64,000 bases of DNA from Chitinophaga niastensis. Its GTDB lineage: Bacteria; Bacteroidota; Bacteroidia; Chitinophagales; Chitinophagaceae. Position 1 is the stretch's first letter; every line of letters begins with the position of its first letter. Below are positions 1 to 9,509 of this stretch, in pieces. Location: assembly GCF_003014755.1 (NCBI RefSeq), contig NZ_PYAW01000001.1, forward strand, positions 434,001 through 498,000, in the 5' to 3' direction. The translations under genes and the position numbers were made by a program. Below the pieces are notes generated by a model. It did not search any database. It saw nothing but the letters and a program-made list of their open reading frames with translations, and was not told where the DNA came from.

Positions 1-2
1 CC

Positions 3-290
3 CTGATGCGGCAAACAATTGAACTGCTGCAACAAGTAGAAATTTCTTTCCTTTCTGCTACCATCACCAAAGGAGTAAACAACGGTGAACTCAATGAGGA
101 CACGGATGCAGAGCATACTGCACAACTCCTGGTAAATGTATTATTCGGTTTATGGGTAATATGGTGTAAGTGGCAGGCATCGTGTTTTGATCCGCACGAC
201 AAAAAAGTGCTCCGGTGCTTTATGGATCGCGAAAAACAAGTACTCACCATTTTTTTTAATGGGCTAAGATATCGACCAGCATTCAACTAA
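3..290 (+). CDS. TetR-family regulator, C-terminal part (5' end outside window)
   Basis: The reading frame is open to the left edge of the window, so only the last 95 or so residues are present and the DNA-binding domain is missing. What remains is helical, with a hydrophobic helix around LLVNVLFGLWVIWC and a charged tail, as in the ligand-binding and dimerisation half of TetR-type repressors. The outer-membrane barrel gene starts 74 bp downstream on the same strand, but nothing shows that it is the target. The family call rests on overall character and the typical TetR_C pattern, not on a decisive motif. Confidence 0.55.
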   Translation: MMRQTIELLQQVEISFLSATITKGVNNGELNEDTDAEHTAQLLVNVLFGLWVIWCKWQASCFDPHDKKVLRCFMDREKQVLTIFFNGLRYRPAFN

Positions 291-364
291 GAATGGCTAA
301 GATCTATGTAGAAGAATCAATGACACACAGGAATAGTTTTAATGAATATTTAAATTAACGAAAG

Positions 365-970
365 ATGAAAAAGTTGATTGTATTGGCCGCAGTAGCACTG
401 TTCGGCACACAAGTAGCAAAGGCTCAGTTTTCAAAAGGCGATGTAATTTTAGGTGGTAACGTGAATGTTTCTACTAAATCAGACAAAGTTAAAGGCGCAG
501 ACAGCAAAACAACCACCACTAATTTCGGTATCAGCCCTAAAGTTGGTGTAGCACTGAATCCTAACTGGGTAATTGGTGTATTTGCAAAAACAGCATTCGG
601 TTTTGATAAAGACTTAGCTGGCACAAAAACCAAAACATATGATATCACTCCGGGTGTTTTTGTTCGTAACTATCATATGATTGGTCAAAGCAAATTTGCA
701 TTCTTTGCTGAAGCAAATGCTGGTTACCGTTTTGGTCAGAAAAAAGTTGCAGATACTAAAACTGATACTTACAATGGTTTCTCTGTAAATGTATTACCAG
801 GTATTACTTACTTCGTTACCAAACATTTCATGGTAGAAGGTGCATTTGGTGGTTTGAGCTATGCTTACGACCAACATAAAGCTGAAGCAACAGGTGTTAA
901 AACCAACACTAGTAGCTTTGATTTTAACTTCCCTAAAGAATTCTCTCTGGGTGTTAACTGGATATTCTAA
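365..970 (+). CDS. Outer-membrane beta-barrel protein (OMP_b-brl type)
   Basis: This 201-residue protein starts with a clear signal peptide (MKKLIVLAAVALFGTQVAKA, cleavage before Q). Alternating short hydrophobic and polar beta strands follow, with repeated glycine-aromatic pairs, and the chain ends in an aromatic residue (VNWIF), the usual C-terminal signature of outer-membrane barrels. Its size fits an eight-stranded barrel. No catalytic motif is visible, so it could be a structural barrel or small porin. It is a single-gene unit followed by a strong terminator. Codon use is richer in AAA and GGT than its neighbours, which may reflect high expression. Confidence 0.8.
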   Translation: MKKLIVLAAVALFGTQVAKAQFSKGDVILGGNVNVSTKSDKVKGADSKTTTTNFGISPKVGVALNPNWVIGVFAKTAFGFDKDLAGTKTKTYDITPGVFVRNYHMIGQSKFAFFAEANAGYRFGQKKVADTKTDTYNGFSVNVLPGITYFVTKHFMVEGAFGGLSYAYDQHKAEATGVKTNTSSFDFNFPKEFSLGVNWIF

Positions 971-1023
971 GCATCAGATGATGTTTTATGTAAGATAGTT
1001 ATAAGGTTATATGGATTGGATAA

Positions 1024-1056
1024 ATCCCGTTCCGGCGCTGCCAGAACGGGATTTTT
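1024..1056 (+). terminator. Intrinsic terminator of the barrel gene
   Basis: ATCCCGTTC pairs with GAACGGGAT, and an inner GGC/GCC extends the stem around a short loop. A run of T follows on the plus strand. It lies 53 bp after the stop codon of the barrel gene. Confidence 0.85.
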
Positions 1057-1109
1057 GCTTTCACCCGGTTCAGCAGCAGCGGAAAAAAATTGCTGGTAAA
1101 TCTCTGCAT

Positions 1110-1143
1110 AAAAAAATCCCGCCCGGAATAACCGGAGCGGGAT
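1110..1143 (-). terminator. Intrinsic terminator of rho
   Basis: ATCCCGC pairs with GCGGGAT and an inner CCGG with CCGG. The A-run on the left becomes a T-run on the minus strand, so the hairpin terminates the minus-strand rho gene, whose stop codon lies 21 bp upstream. The T-rich right flank could also stop plus-strand read-through. Confidence 0.85.
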
Positions 1144-1164
1144 TCTTTTAATTATCTCTACTGA

Positions 1165-2889
1165 TTAGCTATTCATAGAAATCAGGAATTCTTCATTGCT
1201 CTTAGTACCACGCATATGCTGCAGCATGAAGTGCATAGACTCATCTGTATTCATATCTCCCAGGTGATTACGCAGGATATGGATACGTTTCAGGGAATCT
1301 TTATCCAGCAACAGATCATCACGGCGGGTAGAAGATGCGGAAACATCGATAGCCGGGAAGATACGTTTGTTAGCCAGTTTACGATCCAGCAACAGTTCCA
1401 TGTTACCGGTACCTTTAAACTCTTCGAAGATTACCTCATCCATTTTGGAACCGGTATCAATCAATGCAGTAGCCAGGATAGTGAGTGAACCACCATGTTC
1501 AATTTTGCGTGCAGCACCAAAGAATTGTTTAGGTTTCTGCATAGCGTTGGCTTCCACACCACCACTCAATACTTTACCGGATGCAGGTGCCACGGTATTG
1601 TGTGCTCTGGCCAAACGTGTAATGGAATCCAGCAGGATCACTACATCGTGTCCGCACTCTACCAGGCGTTTTGCTTTTTGCAATGCGATGGCAGATACTT
1701 TCACGTGTTTTTCAGCAGGTTCATCGAAAGTAGAAGCAATAACTTCTGCTTTCACACTACGTTCCATATCTGTTACCTCTTCCGGACGTTCATCTATCAG
1801 TACTACCATCAGATAAATTTCAGGATGGTTGGTAGCGATAGCATTGGCCACTTCTTTCAGCAACATGGTTTTACCTACCTTGGGTTGCGCAACAATGAGT
1901 CCACGCTGACCTTTACCGATAGGCGTAAACATATCCATGATACGCGTAGAGTAGTTATTGGAAGTAGTTGTTAATCTTAATTTTTCGAAAGGAAACAATG
2001 GTGTCAGGTAATCGAAAGGTACACGGTCGCGTACTTCTTCCGGAGACTTGTTATTGATTGTTTCTACTTTCAGTAAAGCAAAGTATTTCTCTCCTTCTTT
2101 AGGTGGGCGCACCGCACCTTTCACGGTATCACCGGTTTTAAGACCGAAAAGTTTTATCTGCGAAGGAGATACATAAATATCATCCGGAGAACTGAGGTAG
2201 TTGTAATCGGAAGAGCGCAGGAAACCATAGCCATCAGGCATCATTTCCAGTACACCTTCACTTACAATAACGCCATCAAATTCTATATTGAAGGTAGGTT
2301 CTTTCTTTGCAGGGTAGCGGCTTTTCTGCGCAACAGGCGCAATCGCTATTTCACCCGGAACTACAAAATCATCGTCATCCTCTTCATCCTCCTCTTCAGC
2401 AGCCGGAATGGCTACTACTTCGTCTTCCTCCGCTTCTTCATCTTCTGTAAATGAAGGAATGATGATATCATCATCATCATCAAAAGTGAGTGATGGAATG
2501 CTATCCAGATCTATTTCAAAGTCTTTTATTTTCGGTTTGGAAGAAGTTGCCGGCGTTTCATCCGCATCATGATCTTTCGATTTTGTTCCGGTAACTTTCT
2601 TTGTTGCTTTTTTTGCGGCTGGTTTTTCGTCAGCGTGAGCAGGTTCTTCAGCAGCGTGATTAGCTTCGTCTTTCTTTACAGGTTTGCGTTTACGTGCTTT
2701 TTTATCGTCTCCGTTGGCTTGGTTATCTTCTGAGGCTAATACAGCTTGTTTATCAAGAATTTTGTAGATAAGGTCCTGTTTGTTCAGTTTTTTAGCGTTG
2801 GGAACTTCCAGTTTCTCTGCAATATCAAGCAGCTCAGGAACGAGCATGTCGTTCAATTGTAAGATGTCGTACATCATCTGTGTTGTCAA
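1165..2889 (-). CDS. rho: Transcription termination factor Rho, long-insert Bacteroidota form
   Basis: Rho is the hexameric RNA-dependent ATPase that terminates transcription. Residues 1-50 are the helical Rho_N domain. Residues about 52-195 are an insert, first lysine/alanine-rich and then strongly acidic with runs of D and E. The RNA-binding cold-shock-like fold follows at about 203-280 (YGFLRS at 221). The ATPase domain carries Walker A QPKVGKT at about 335-341, Walker [11 protein letters not shown], and the [21 protein letters not shown] loop region. At 574 residues it is about 155 longer than E. coli Rho, all in the N-terminal half, as is common in this phylum. It is monocistronic, with a long leader upstream. 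Confidence 0.97.
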   Translation of the reverse strand: MTTQMMYDILQLNDMLVPELLDIAEKLEVPNAKKLNKQDLIYKILDKQAVLASEDNQANGDDKKARKRKPVKKDEANHAAEEPAHADEKPAAKKATKKVTGTKSKDHDADETPATSSKPKIKDFEIDLDSIPSLTFDDDDDIIIPSFTEDEEAEEDEVVAIPAAEEEDEEDDDDFVVPGEIAIAPVAQKSRYPAKKEPTFNIEFDGVIVSEGVLEMMPDGYGFLRSSDYNYLSSPDDIYVSPSQIKLFGLKTGDTVKGAVRPPKEGEKYFALLKVETINNKSPEEVRDRVPFDYLTPLFPFEKLRLTTTSNNYSTRIMDMFTPIGKGQRGLIVAQPKVGKTMLLKEVANAIATNHPEIYLMVVLIDERPEEVTDMERSVKAEVIASTFDEPAEKHVKVSAIALQKAKRLVECGHDVVILLDSITRLARAHNTVAPASGKVLSGGVEANAMQKPKQFFGAARKIEHGGSLTILATALIDTGSKMDEVIFEEFKGTGNMELLLDRKLANKRIFPAIDVSASSTRRDDLLLDKDSLKRIHILRNHLGDMNTDESMHFMLQHMRGTKSNEEFLISMNS

Positions 2890-3340
2890 ATTTTAGAAGT
2901 GTTGTGAGGCGGGTACCACTGCATACCAACATACACCAATTACAAATAATTGTTTTTGAGTCAATAAATTTAATTAGCTTATTAAATTTGATAGGGAATG
3001 ATTGAGTTTAGGAACTGCTGATGAAGAGAAAAATGAACTTAATCAGGCAGAATATAACGCAAGATTAAAACAAGTTTTACTATTAACCAAAAATATTTAA
3101 CCATTATATGCCCCTAAGTGCCTGATAGTGCCGTCATTGAAGCCCCCTCTATCCGGCTGCAAAAGAGCAGCAGCGGGACGCTTAAAACCTTATCCCTTCT
3201 TGTTTCCGGATTATTCCATGCCTATTTTTAACATTTCGTTTGCAAACAATGCAGGTGTATATCTTTCCAAAAAGCTATAAACAGCCGCTATATACTATGA
3301 AGTTTTACGCTTATTTTTGCAGTCCTAAAATATAGATTTT
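2890..3340. other. Long divergent intergenic region between rho and asnS
   Basis: These 451 bp hold no convincing gene. They must contain the promoters of both divergent genes. A TAnnTTTG box (TATTTTTG) for asnS sits at 3312-3319. The same octamer on the minus strand at 3088-3095 could start a roughly 200-nt rho leader. Rho is autoregulated in other bacteria, so a long leader would make sense, but no clear attenuator hairpin was found. Confidence 0.5.
3312..3319 (+). promoter_or_regulatory. Putative -7 promoter box of asnS
   Basis: TATTTTTG matches the Bacteroidota primary-sigma -7 consensus TAnnTTTG and lies 21 bp before the asnS start codon. No good TTTG box was found at -33, so the call rests on the -7 match and its position. 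Confidence 0.5.
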
Positions 3341-4780
3341 ATGAGCCAAAGGGTGAAAGTCAAGCAAATCTTGTCGGACGACAAGGCGCATTACGAAGTA
3401 ACAGTTAAAGGTTGGGTGCGTTCATTCCGCAACAATCAGTTTATAGCTTTGAACGATGGCTCCACTAATAATAATTTACAGATAGTTATTAATACCGAAA
3501 ATACGGATGCTGCGCTGTTGAAGCGTATTACCACCGGAGCTGCCATCAGCGCCACCGGAGAGATTATTCCATCTCTGGGTAAAGGTCAGAAAGTAGAACT
3601 GAAAGCGGTAACCCTGGAAATACTGGGAGACTGTGATCCTGAGAAATATCCGCTGCAGCTGAAAAACAAGCCCAGCCTGGAATACCTCCGTGAGATAGCA
3701 CATCTGCGTTTCCGCACCAATACTTTTGGTGCCATCTTCCGGGTACGTCATGCCCTGGCATTTGCAGTACACCGCTTTTTCAATGAACGCGGTTTTGTAT
3801 ACCTGCATACACCTATCATTACTGCATCTGATGCAGAAGGTGCCGGTGAAATGTTCCGCGTAACCACGCTGGACATGAAAAACCCGCCCCGTAATGAAGC
3901 CGGAGAAATTGATTATAAAGAAGATTTCTTTGGTAAATCCACCAACCTCACTGTATCCGGGCAGCTGGAAGGAGAACTGGGCGCTATGGCCTTTGGTGAT
4001 ATATACACTTTCGGACCAACTTTCCGTGCGGAAAATTCCAATACAGCCCGCCACCTGGCTGAGTTCTGGATGATTGAGCCAGAAATGGCTTTTTATCAGC
4101 TGGAAGATAACATGGATCTGGCAGAAGCTTTCATCAAATCCGTTATCGGATATGTACTGGAAAACAACCGCGAAGATCTGGACTTCCTGGCTACCCGCCT
4201 TGTGGAAGAAGATAAACAGAAACCGCAGCTGGAGCGCAGTGAAATGGGTCTGATAGAAAAACTGGAATTTGTATTGCACAATGAATTTGTGCGTATCACT
4301 TATACAGAAGCAATAGATATTCTGAAAAACAGTAAACATAACAAAAACAAGAAGTTCCAATACCTGATTGAAGATTGGGGTGCTGACCTGCAAAGTGAAC
4401 ACGAACGTTATCTTGTAGAAAAACACTTTAAGAAGCCGGTTATCTTAACTGACTATCCTAAAGAAATCAAATCTTTCTACATGAAACTCAACGATGACGG
4501 CAAAACCGTAAGGGCAATGGATATCCTGTTCCCGGGCATCGGTGAAATGGTAGGTGGCTCTCAACGTGAAGAGAACTACGACAAACTGGTTAAACGTATG
4601 GAAGAAATGCACGTTCCTGTAGAAGAACTGAGCTGGTACCTGGATACCCGCCGCTATGGAACTGCTCCACACGCCGGCTTTGGTCTTGGCTTTGAGCGTT
4701 TGATGCTGTTTGTAACAGGCATGACTAATATCCGCGATGTAATTGCGTTCCCCAGAACACCGAAGAGCGCAGAGTTCTAA
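3341..4780 (+). CDS. asnS: Asparagine--tRNA ligase
   Basis: This class II aminoacyl-tRNA synthetase charges tRNA-Asn with asparagine. The N-terminal OB-fold anticodon-binding domain covers about residues 15-110 ([20 protein letters not shown]). Motif 2 contains [21 protein letters not shown], and motif 3 is [15 protein letters not shown] followed by the family ending [12 protein letters not shown]. The [13 protein letters not shown] stretch marks AsnRS within the AsnRS/AspRS group. The length of 479 residues is typical of bacterial and Bacteroidota forms. A very long palindrome begins 9 bp after the stop codon and probably forms the mRNA 3' end. Confidence 0.97.
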   Translation: MSQRVKVKQILSDDKAHYEVTVKGWVRSFRNNQFIALNDGSTNNNLQIVINTENTDAALLKRITTGAAISATGEIIPSLGKGQKVELKAVTLEILGDCDPEKYPLQLKNKPSLEYLREIAHLRFRTNTFGAIFRVRHALAFAVHRFFNERGFVYLHTPIITASDAEGAGEMFRVTTLDMKNPPRNEAGEIDYKEDFFGKSTNLTVSGQLEGELGAMAFGDIYTFGPTFRAENSNTARHLAEFWMIEPEMAFYQLEDNMDLAEAFIKSVIGYVLENNREDLDFLATRLVEEDKQKPQLERSEMGLIEKLEFVLHNEFVRITYTEAIDILKNSKHNKNKKFQYLIEDWGADLQSEHERYLVEKHFKKPVILTDYPKEIKSFYMKLNDDGKTVRAMDILFPGIGEMVGGSQREENYDKLVKRMEEMHVPVEELSWYLDTRRYGTAPHAGFGLGFERLMLFVTGMTNIRDVIAFPRTPKSAEF

Positions 4781-4788
4781 GGGGGGAT

Positions 4789-4964
4789 TGTCTTTCACAG
4801 GATTAGGCTGATTATACTGATTACCCTGATTTTATTTTTTTGATTATAAAAAGATTAGCGAAGATTGAAGCGGACATAAACGCTTTGATCTTCGCTAATC
4901 TTTTTATAATCAAAAAAATAAAATCAGGGTAATCAGTATAATCAGCCTAATCCTGTGAAAGACA
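4789..4964. repeat. Long palindrome, nonamer-armed family, copy 1
   Basis: Two 84-nt arms (4789-4872 and 4881-4964) pair almost perfectly around the 8-nt loop GACATAAA, with two wobble pairs near the loop. The left arm contains four tandem degenerate nonamers of the form GATTANNCT, starting at 4801 (GATTAGGCT, GATTATACT, GATTACCCT, GATTTTATT). The element sits between asnS and exbD, starting 9 bp after the asnS stop. The same arm sequence recurs in the palindromes at 47802 and 52398, but the loop here is different. A transcript through it would fold into a hairpin of over 80 bp. Confidence 0.9.
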
Positions 4965-5045
4965 GTTTTATGGAATCCCTTCTCTTCTACATCTTACTAT
5001 CTGAAAGCGCTTTCAACCATTTTCGTTTATACTAAACCGTTATTT

Positions 5046-5567
5046 ATGGCTGAAATAAATACCGCCTCCCAGAGCAGCGGACAAGGCGCCCGTAGTACTA
5101 AAAAATCTACACGTGTAGATATGACACCTATGGTGGATCTTGGCTTTTTACTGATCACCTTTTTTATGTTGACCACCACCATGACCTGGCCCAAGACAAT
5201 GGATCTCTTTATGCCAAAAGATGAAGGAGATTCCATGTCATTACCCGCTAAGAAAGCGCTGACGGTAATACTGGGTCCTAACAATCGTATTGCCTGGTAC
5301 GAGGGTATTGGTAACAACCCGGCTATACCGCCACAGATCAACTATACCAGCTTTGCCAATCAAAAAGGCATACGCGATATCATCATCAGTAAAAAAGAAG
5401 CAGTATACCACGCATTCAACAAAAACGATCTTATGATTTTAATTAAGGCAGATAAAAAAGCTAATTATAAGAATGTAGTGGATATTATGGATGAGATGCT
5501 GATCAATAAGGTAGACCGGTATGCAATAGTGGATATCACAAAGGAAGAAGAAACATATTTCAGATAG
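5046..5567 (+). CDS. ExbD/TolR-family biopolymer transport protein
   Basis: ExbD-type proteins sit in the inner membrane with ExbB and pass proton-motive force to TonB or Tol systems. The 173-residue protein has a short polar N-terminus and one transmembrane helix at about residues 28-46 (TPMVDLGFLLITFFML). The conserved membrane aspartate is D31, equivalent to the proton-pathway Asp of E. coli ExbD. The rest is a periplasmic domain. No exbB, tonB or second exbD copy is adjacent, which is unusual because these genes normally cluster. Its stop codon is the first part of a small AGCTTTT hairpin. Confidence 0.85.
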   Translation: MAEINTASQSSGQGARSTKKSTRVDMTPMVDLGFLLITFFMLTTTMTWPKTMDLFMPKDEGDSMSLPAKKALTVILGPNNRIAWYEGIGNNPAIPPQINYTSFANQKGIRDIIISKKEAVYHAFNKNDLMILIKADKKANYKNVVDIMDEMLINKVDRYAIVDITKEEETYFR

Positions 5568-5596
5568 CTTTTAGCTGACTACCAAAAGCTATTTTT
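5564..5596 (+). terminator. AGCTTTT hairpin terminator of exbD
   Basis: ATAGCTTTT (5564-5572, overlapping the TAG stop codon) pairs with AAAAGCTAT (5584-5592), followed by TTTTT. The sequence is built from the same AGCTTTT unit as the larger heptamer palindromes at 22321 and 43055. Confidence 0.65.
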
Positions 5597-5632
5597 CCCT
5601 ACCTTTATCGCTCCAAAACAATAATTTTAGAT

Positions 5633-6589
5633 ATGGCAACAACCCACTCAATCCCCTCAGTGGATCTGGCAGACTTCACCTCTGGAGATGCCGGACGCAA
5701 AGCAGCCTTTGTACAGCAATTGGGCAAAGCTTATGAAGAAGTTGGTTTCGTAGCAGTAAAGAATCATGGGATTCCTGATGAGCTGATTGCAGACCTCTAC
5801 AAGTATGTACAACAATTCTTTAAGCTTCCTTTTGACACCAAGCATAAATATGAAATTCCGGAACTGGCCGGACAGCGCGGTTATACCTCATTTGGTAAAG
5901 AACACGCTAAAGGTTATGAAGCACCGGATCTGAAAGAATTTTTTCAATTCGGACAAACGGTAGAAGACAATGATCCTATCAGCTCCGAATATCCGGCCAA
6001 TGTGCAGGTAGACGAAGTACCGGTATTTACACCTACCTTCTTCCAGGCCTACCGTGGTTTTGAAAAGTCCGGTAAGTACCTCCTGCAGGCTATTGCCCTG
6101 TTTTTGGGTTTAGACGAAAACTACTTTGATAACAAAATACATAACGGTAATTCCATCCTGAGAGCTATTCACTACCCTCCTATTACACAGGAGCCTAAAT
6201 CGGCTATCAGAGCGGAACAGCACGAAGACATCAACCTGATCACATTACTGGTAGGTGCTTCTGCTGATGGTTTACAGATCCTGGATAAACAAGATAACTG
6301 GGTTCCTGTAACGTCATTGCCGGAACAAATTGTGGTAAACGTGGGTGATATGCTGCAACGGTTAACCAACAACCGCCTGAAATCTACTACCCATCGTGTA
6401 GTAAATCCTCCACGTGAAATGTGGAATACTTCCCGCTACTCCATTCCTTTTTTCCTGCATCCTAAATCAGTGATGAAACTTGATTGCCTGGACAGCTGTG
6501 TTACAGCAGAGAATCCACTGGCTTATGAGCCAATAACTGCAGGCGAATACCTGGATGAGCGCTTACGCGAAATAGGATTAAAAAAATAA
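5633..6589 (+). CDS. 2-oxoglutarate/Fe(II)-dependent oxygenase, isopenicillin N synthase-like
   Basis: These are non-haem iron oxygenases of the DIOX_N plus 2OG-FeII_Oxy architecture. The N-terminal domain (about 5-120) contains EEVGFVAVKNHGI, typical of the family. The double-stranded beta-helix core has the iron ligands H197, D199 (EQHEDINLITLL) and H254 (STTHRV), and the 2OG-binding R-x-S motif R268-Y-S270. The length of 318 residues is normal. The substrate cannot be told from sequence; relatives act on amino acids, hormones or antibiotic precursors. It is a single gene, with a TACCTTTA promoter-like box at 5600-5607 and a perfect terminator. Confidence 0.85.
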   Translation: MATTHSIPSVDLADFTSGDAGRKAAFVQQLGKAYEEVGFVAVKNHGIPDELIADLYKYVQQFFKLPFDTKHKYEIPELAGQRGYTSFGKEHAKGYEAPDLKEFFQFGQTVEDNDPISSEYPANVQVDEVPVFTPTFFQAYRGFEKSGKYLLQAIALFLGLDENYFDNKIHNGNSILRAIHYPPITQEPKSAIRAEQHEDINLITLLVGASADGLQILDKQDNWVPVTSLPEQIVVNVGDMLQRLTNNRLKSTTHRVVNPPREMWNTSRYSIPFFLHPKSVMKLDCLDSCVTAENPLAYEPITAGEYLDERLREIGLKK

Positions 6590-6602
6590 AGCTATTAATA
6601 AG

Positions 6603-6637
6603 AAGTCCCGGTAAACTATAATGTTTCCGGGACTTTA
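6603..6637 (+). terminator. Intrinsic terminator of the oxygenase gene
   Basis: AAGTCCCGG pairs with CCGGGACTT, and an inner AAAC/GTTT lengthens the stem. A short T-rich stretch follows. It starts 14 bp after the stop codon. Confidence 0.8.
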
Positions 6638-6914
6638 CATTTATCCTGCACGTAAGGCAAGTTTATTTCTTTAATGGTTTCCACATATGGTTACTCTTTA
6701 CATCCGAACACTCTTTCATGCCGGTGGGTTTTACTAATAGCAACAAGCTAATCACAACGGACAAAAGGCCATATTCGTTATAACTGTCACCGATATTACA
6801 AGTATTGTGCCTTTATTCCGGTCGTAATTACCAATATTAGTAACAGGGTTGTATTTTGTCCTATTATTTGATTACCTTATAAACTCGTCCAAGCGGAATT
6901 CACTTAAATAAACT
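6638..6914. other. Intergenic region before the chromate transporter gene
   Basis: No gene or clear promoter was recognised in this AT-rich stretch of 277 bp. It contains TTTG-rich sequence near 6855-6870 that could hold a promoter. No sigma-54 element with correct GG/GC spacing was found, although a sigma-54 activator gene lies just beyond chrA. Confidence 0.4.
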
Positions 6915-8108
6915 GTGTTTCTACGTCATCTTCCCTTTTTAAAAGCTGTGCTATTACATAGCATCACTGCCTACGGTGGTCCGCAAGGCCATCTTGCTAT
7001 GATGATGAAAACATTTGTGCAGCAACGCAAGGATGTAACGGAGCAGGAATTGATGGAATACAATGCATTCTGCCAACTACTACCAGGTGCCTCTTCATCC
7101 CAAACCCTTACCCTTATTGGTTATAAACGAGGCGGCGTAATGCTGGCCATTGTAACGCTCCTTATCTGGATCACACCCGCCTGTTTAATGATGGGCTCTC
7201 TCAGCTTTTTGCTGCAATATTTTGGGAAAACTGCTTTACAAACAGATATCTTCAAATATGTACAGCCAATGGCGGTAGGATTTCTCGCTTATGGCGGTAT
7301 TAAAGCTTTCCGTATCAGCATTAACAATGTGGCCACTTTCGTGATTATGGTGGTGTCTATGTTTACTGCTTTTTACCTCAAATCACCATGGACCTTCCCT
7401 GCCCTGATCATATTAGGTGGTATTGTATCCAACTTTAGTAATAAACGTATTCCCGGTGTTGCAGAAAAGCCAAGAAAGATACAATGGGGGAATATCTGGT
7501 TGTTTGTATCGCTGTTTATACTGGCAGGAATTTTTTCTGAGCTGGCGCGTTCACATCAATGGATTACCAGGAGACCCTTTAACCTTTTTGAAAACTTTTA
7601 TCGTTTCGGCAGCCTGGTATTTGGCGGCGGTGATATATTAATCGCAATGATGCTGGAGCAGTATGTAACACGTGCGAAAACGCAGTTCCTGTCTGCCCAA
7701 GAATTGCTGACAGGTGCTGGTATTATGCGGGCTCTCCCCGGTCCTACGTTTTCTATTTCCGCTTATGTAGGTGGTATGGCTATGCGCAACCTGGGAATGG
7801 GTTATCAGTTCCTGGGCTGTATACTTGCCCCGGTGGCCATTTTCCTGCCTAGCCTGTTATTGGTTTTATTTTTCTTTCCTATCTGGAATAACCTGAAGAA
7901 ATATGTGGTTATTTACCGTGCATTGGAAGGGATTAATGCGGTAGTAGTGGGCATCATGTGGGCAGCCACCTTTATTCTCTTCTCTGTAATTCCTATCAAC
8001 TGGTATAACCTGTTGATCATGGCCAGTACGCTGGCATTGCTCTATTTTACAAAATTGCCTTCTCCTTTTATCGTACTGGCTTGCCTGTTATTAGGCTGGT
8101 TGTTATAA
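6915..8108 (+). CDS. chrA: Chromate transporter, CHR family, two-domain form
   Basis: CHR proteins export chromate across the inner membrane. The 397-residue chain has two homologous halves. The first has [11 protein letters not shown] near residue 20 and [11 protein letters not shown] near residue 57. The second has [16 protein letters not shown] and the paired motif [17 protein letters not shown]. Each half is followed by several hydrophobic segments, giving about 10-12 membrane spans. The start codon is GTG; no in-frame ATG fits better. The 3' end overlaps the convergent regulator gene by 6 bp. Annotation as a chromate carrier is by family; some members carry other oxyanions. Confidence 0.9.
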   Translation: MFLRHLPFLKAVLLHSITAYGGPQGHLAMMMKTFVQQRKDVTEQELMEYNAFCQLLPGASSSQTLTLIGYKRGGVMLAIVTLLIWITPACLMMGSLSFLLQYFGKTALQTDIFKYVQPMAVGFLAYGGIKAFRISINNVATFVIMVVSMFTAFYLKSPWTFPALIILGGIVSNFSNKRIPGVAEKPRKIQWGNIWLFVSLFILAGIFSELARSHQWITRRPFNLFENFYRFGSLVFGGGDILIAMMLEQYVTRAKTQFLSAQELLTGAGIMRALPGPTFSISAYVGGMAMRNLGMGYQFLGCILAPVAIFLPSLLLVLFFFPIWNNLKKYVVIYRALEGINAVVVGIMWAATFILFSVIPINWYNLLIMASTLALLYFTKLPSPFIVLACLLLGWLL

Positions 8109-9446
8109 AGCGGTGATATTATATTCTTTTATTTTATTGTAAAGTGTGGTCAACCCGATATCCATCAGCTCTGCTGCTTTGGTTTTGTTGCCTTTGGCGT
8201 GTGCCAGTATCCGGATGATATGTTTTCTTTCCATATCTGCCAGGCGCATGGTAGTATGCTCGTCCGCATGGCCCTGTTGGAAATCGAAAGGCAGCGTAGG
8301 TATATCCAGTATATCCGTGTCCGTTATAATAACAGCACGTTCTATTACATTGCGCAGCTCACGTATATTACCCTTCCAGCTATGCTGCTGTAAAGCCTGC
8401 AGAAAGGCAGGTGTCATGCCGGTGATGCGCTTATTCATTTTAGGTGCCACCTGTTGCAGGAACCAGGCCGCCAGTACCGGAATATCTTTGCGGCGCTCAT
8501 TTAAAGAAGGCAGGGAAATCTGGAAAGCAGACAAACGGTAAAACAGGTCTGCCCGGAAATGACCTGCGGCAATTTCCTGTTCCAGGTTGCGGTTGGTGGC
8601 CGCAATAATGCGTACATCTGTTTTAGTAGGTTTTGATTCTCCTACTTTGTAAAACTCCTGTGTTTCCAGTACCCGCAGCATCTTGGCTTGCAGCTCTATG
8701 GCCATTTCCCCGATTTCATCGAGGAAGATAGTGCCGCCGCGGGCTTCTTCAAAAAATCCCTTTTTATCTTTTACAGCGCCGGTAAAAGCGCCGGTTACAT
8801 GACCAAACAATTCACTTTCCAATATTTCTTTTCCGAATGCGCTGCAATTCACTGCCACAAAGGGTTGTTGCCGGCGACTACTACCCTGGTGAATTGCATG
8901 GGCAAATACTTCCTTGCCCGAACCGGTTTCTCCCAGCAATAGCACTGTTATATCTGCCGGTGCTACCTTTTCCGCCAATGCAACGGCAGCCTTTATTTCG
9001 GCGGAATCACCCAATATGTTCTCAAAATTATATTTGCCGCTGATCTTTTTTTCCAGCTCACGGATACGGAATTGCAGGATCGCTTTATCCATGGCCTTAC
9101 TCACCAGTGGTAAGATGCGGTTGTTGTCATCTCCTTTGGTGATATAATCAAATGCACCGTTCTTAATGGCCTGTACGCCATCGGCGATGTTACCGTAAGC
9201 CGTAAGCACAATCACTTCAATTTCGGGATGCCTGGCGCGTATATGCTGCACGAGTTCCACTCCGTTCCCATCCGGGAGTTTCACATCTGAAAGAATCACA
9301 CGGATTTCTTCCTTTTCCAGGACCTTCATAGCTGCACGCACATTGGGCGCTTCATGCATAGTATATCCTTCGAGGGCCAGCAGGCGGCTTAAAAGCTTCC
9401 GTAACTGGTCCTCATCATCAATGATTAAAATGTGGCCTTTAGACAT
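8103..9446 (-). CDS. NtrC-type sigma-54-dependent response regulator (orphan)
   Basis: This is a two-component activator that opens sigma-54 promoters. The receiver domain has acidic residues D11-E12, phospho-acceptor D54 and K104. The AAA+ domain has Walker A GETGSGKE (172-179) and a canonical sigma-54 contact loop GAFTGA (219-224). The C-terminus is a Fis-type helix-turn-helix ([20 protein letters not shown]). At 447 residues it is complete. No histidine kinase is adjacent, so its partner is unknown. It is convergent with chrA, and a short gap separates it from ligD, which lies upstream on the same strand. Confidence 0.95.
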   Translation of the reverse strand: MSKGHILIIDDEDQLRKLLSRLLALEGYTMHEAPNVRAAMKVLEKEEIRVILSDVKLPDGNGVELVQHIRARHPEIEVIVLTAYGNIADGVQAIKNGAFDYITKGDDNNRILPLVSKAMDKAILQFRIRELEKKISGKYNFENILGDSAEIKAAVALAEKVAPADITVLLLGETGSGKEVFAHAIHQGSSRRQQPFVAVNCSAFGKEILESELFGHVTGAFTGAVKDKKGFFEEARGGTIFLDEIGEMAIELQAKMLRVLETQEFYKVGESKPTKTDVRIIAATNRNLEQEIAAGHFRADLFYRLSAFQISLPSLNERRKDIPVLAAWFLQQVAPKMNKRITGMTPAFLQALQQHSWKGNIRELRNVIERAVIITDTDILDIPTLPFDFQQGHADEHTTMRLADMERKHIIRILAHAKGNKTKAAELMDIGLTTLYNKIKEYNITAL

Positions 9447-9509
9447 AACCCTGCAAAGATAATAGTTCCTATGCCTCCTTTTGCAGTAGTTGTTTTTTTG
9501 TGGAGATAA

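Noticed and set aside
3476..4426. 316-codon open frame antisense to asnS
   Set aside because: Phenylalanine- and cysteine-rich shadow of a certain gene; such antisense frames also lie opposite gldE and the acyltransferase gene.
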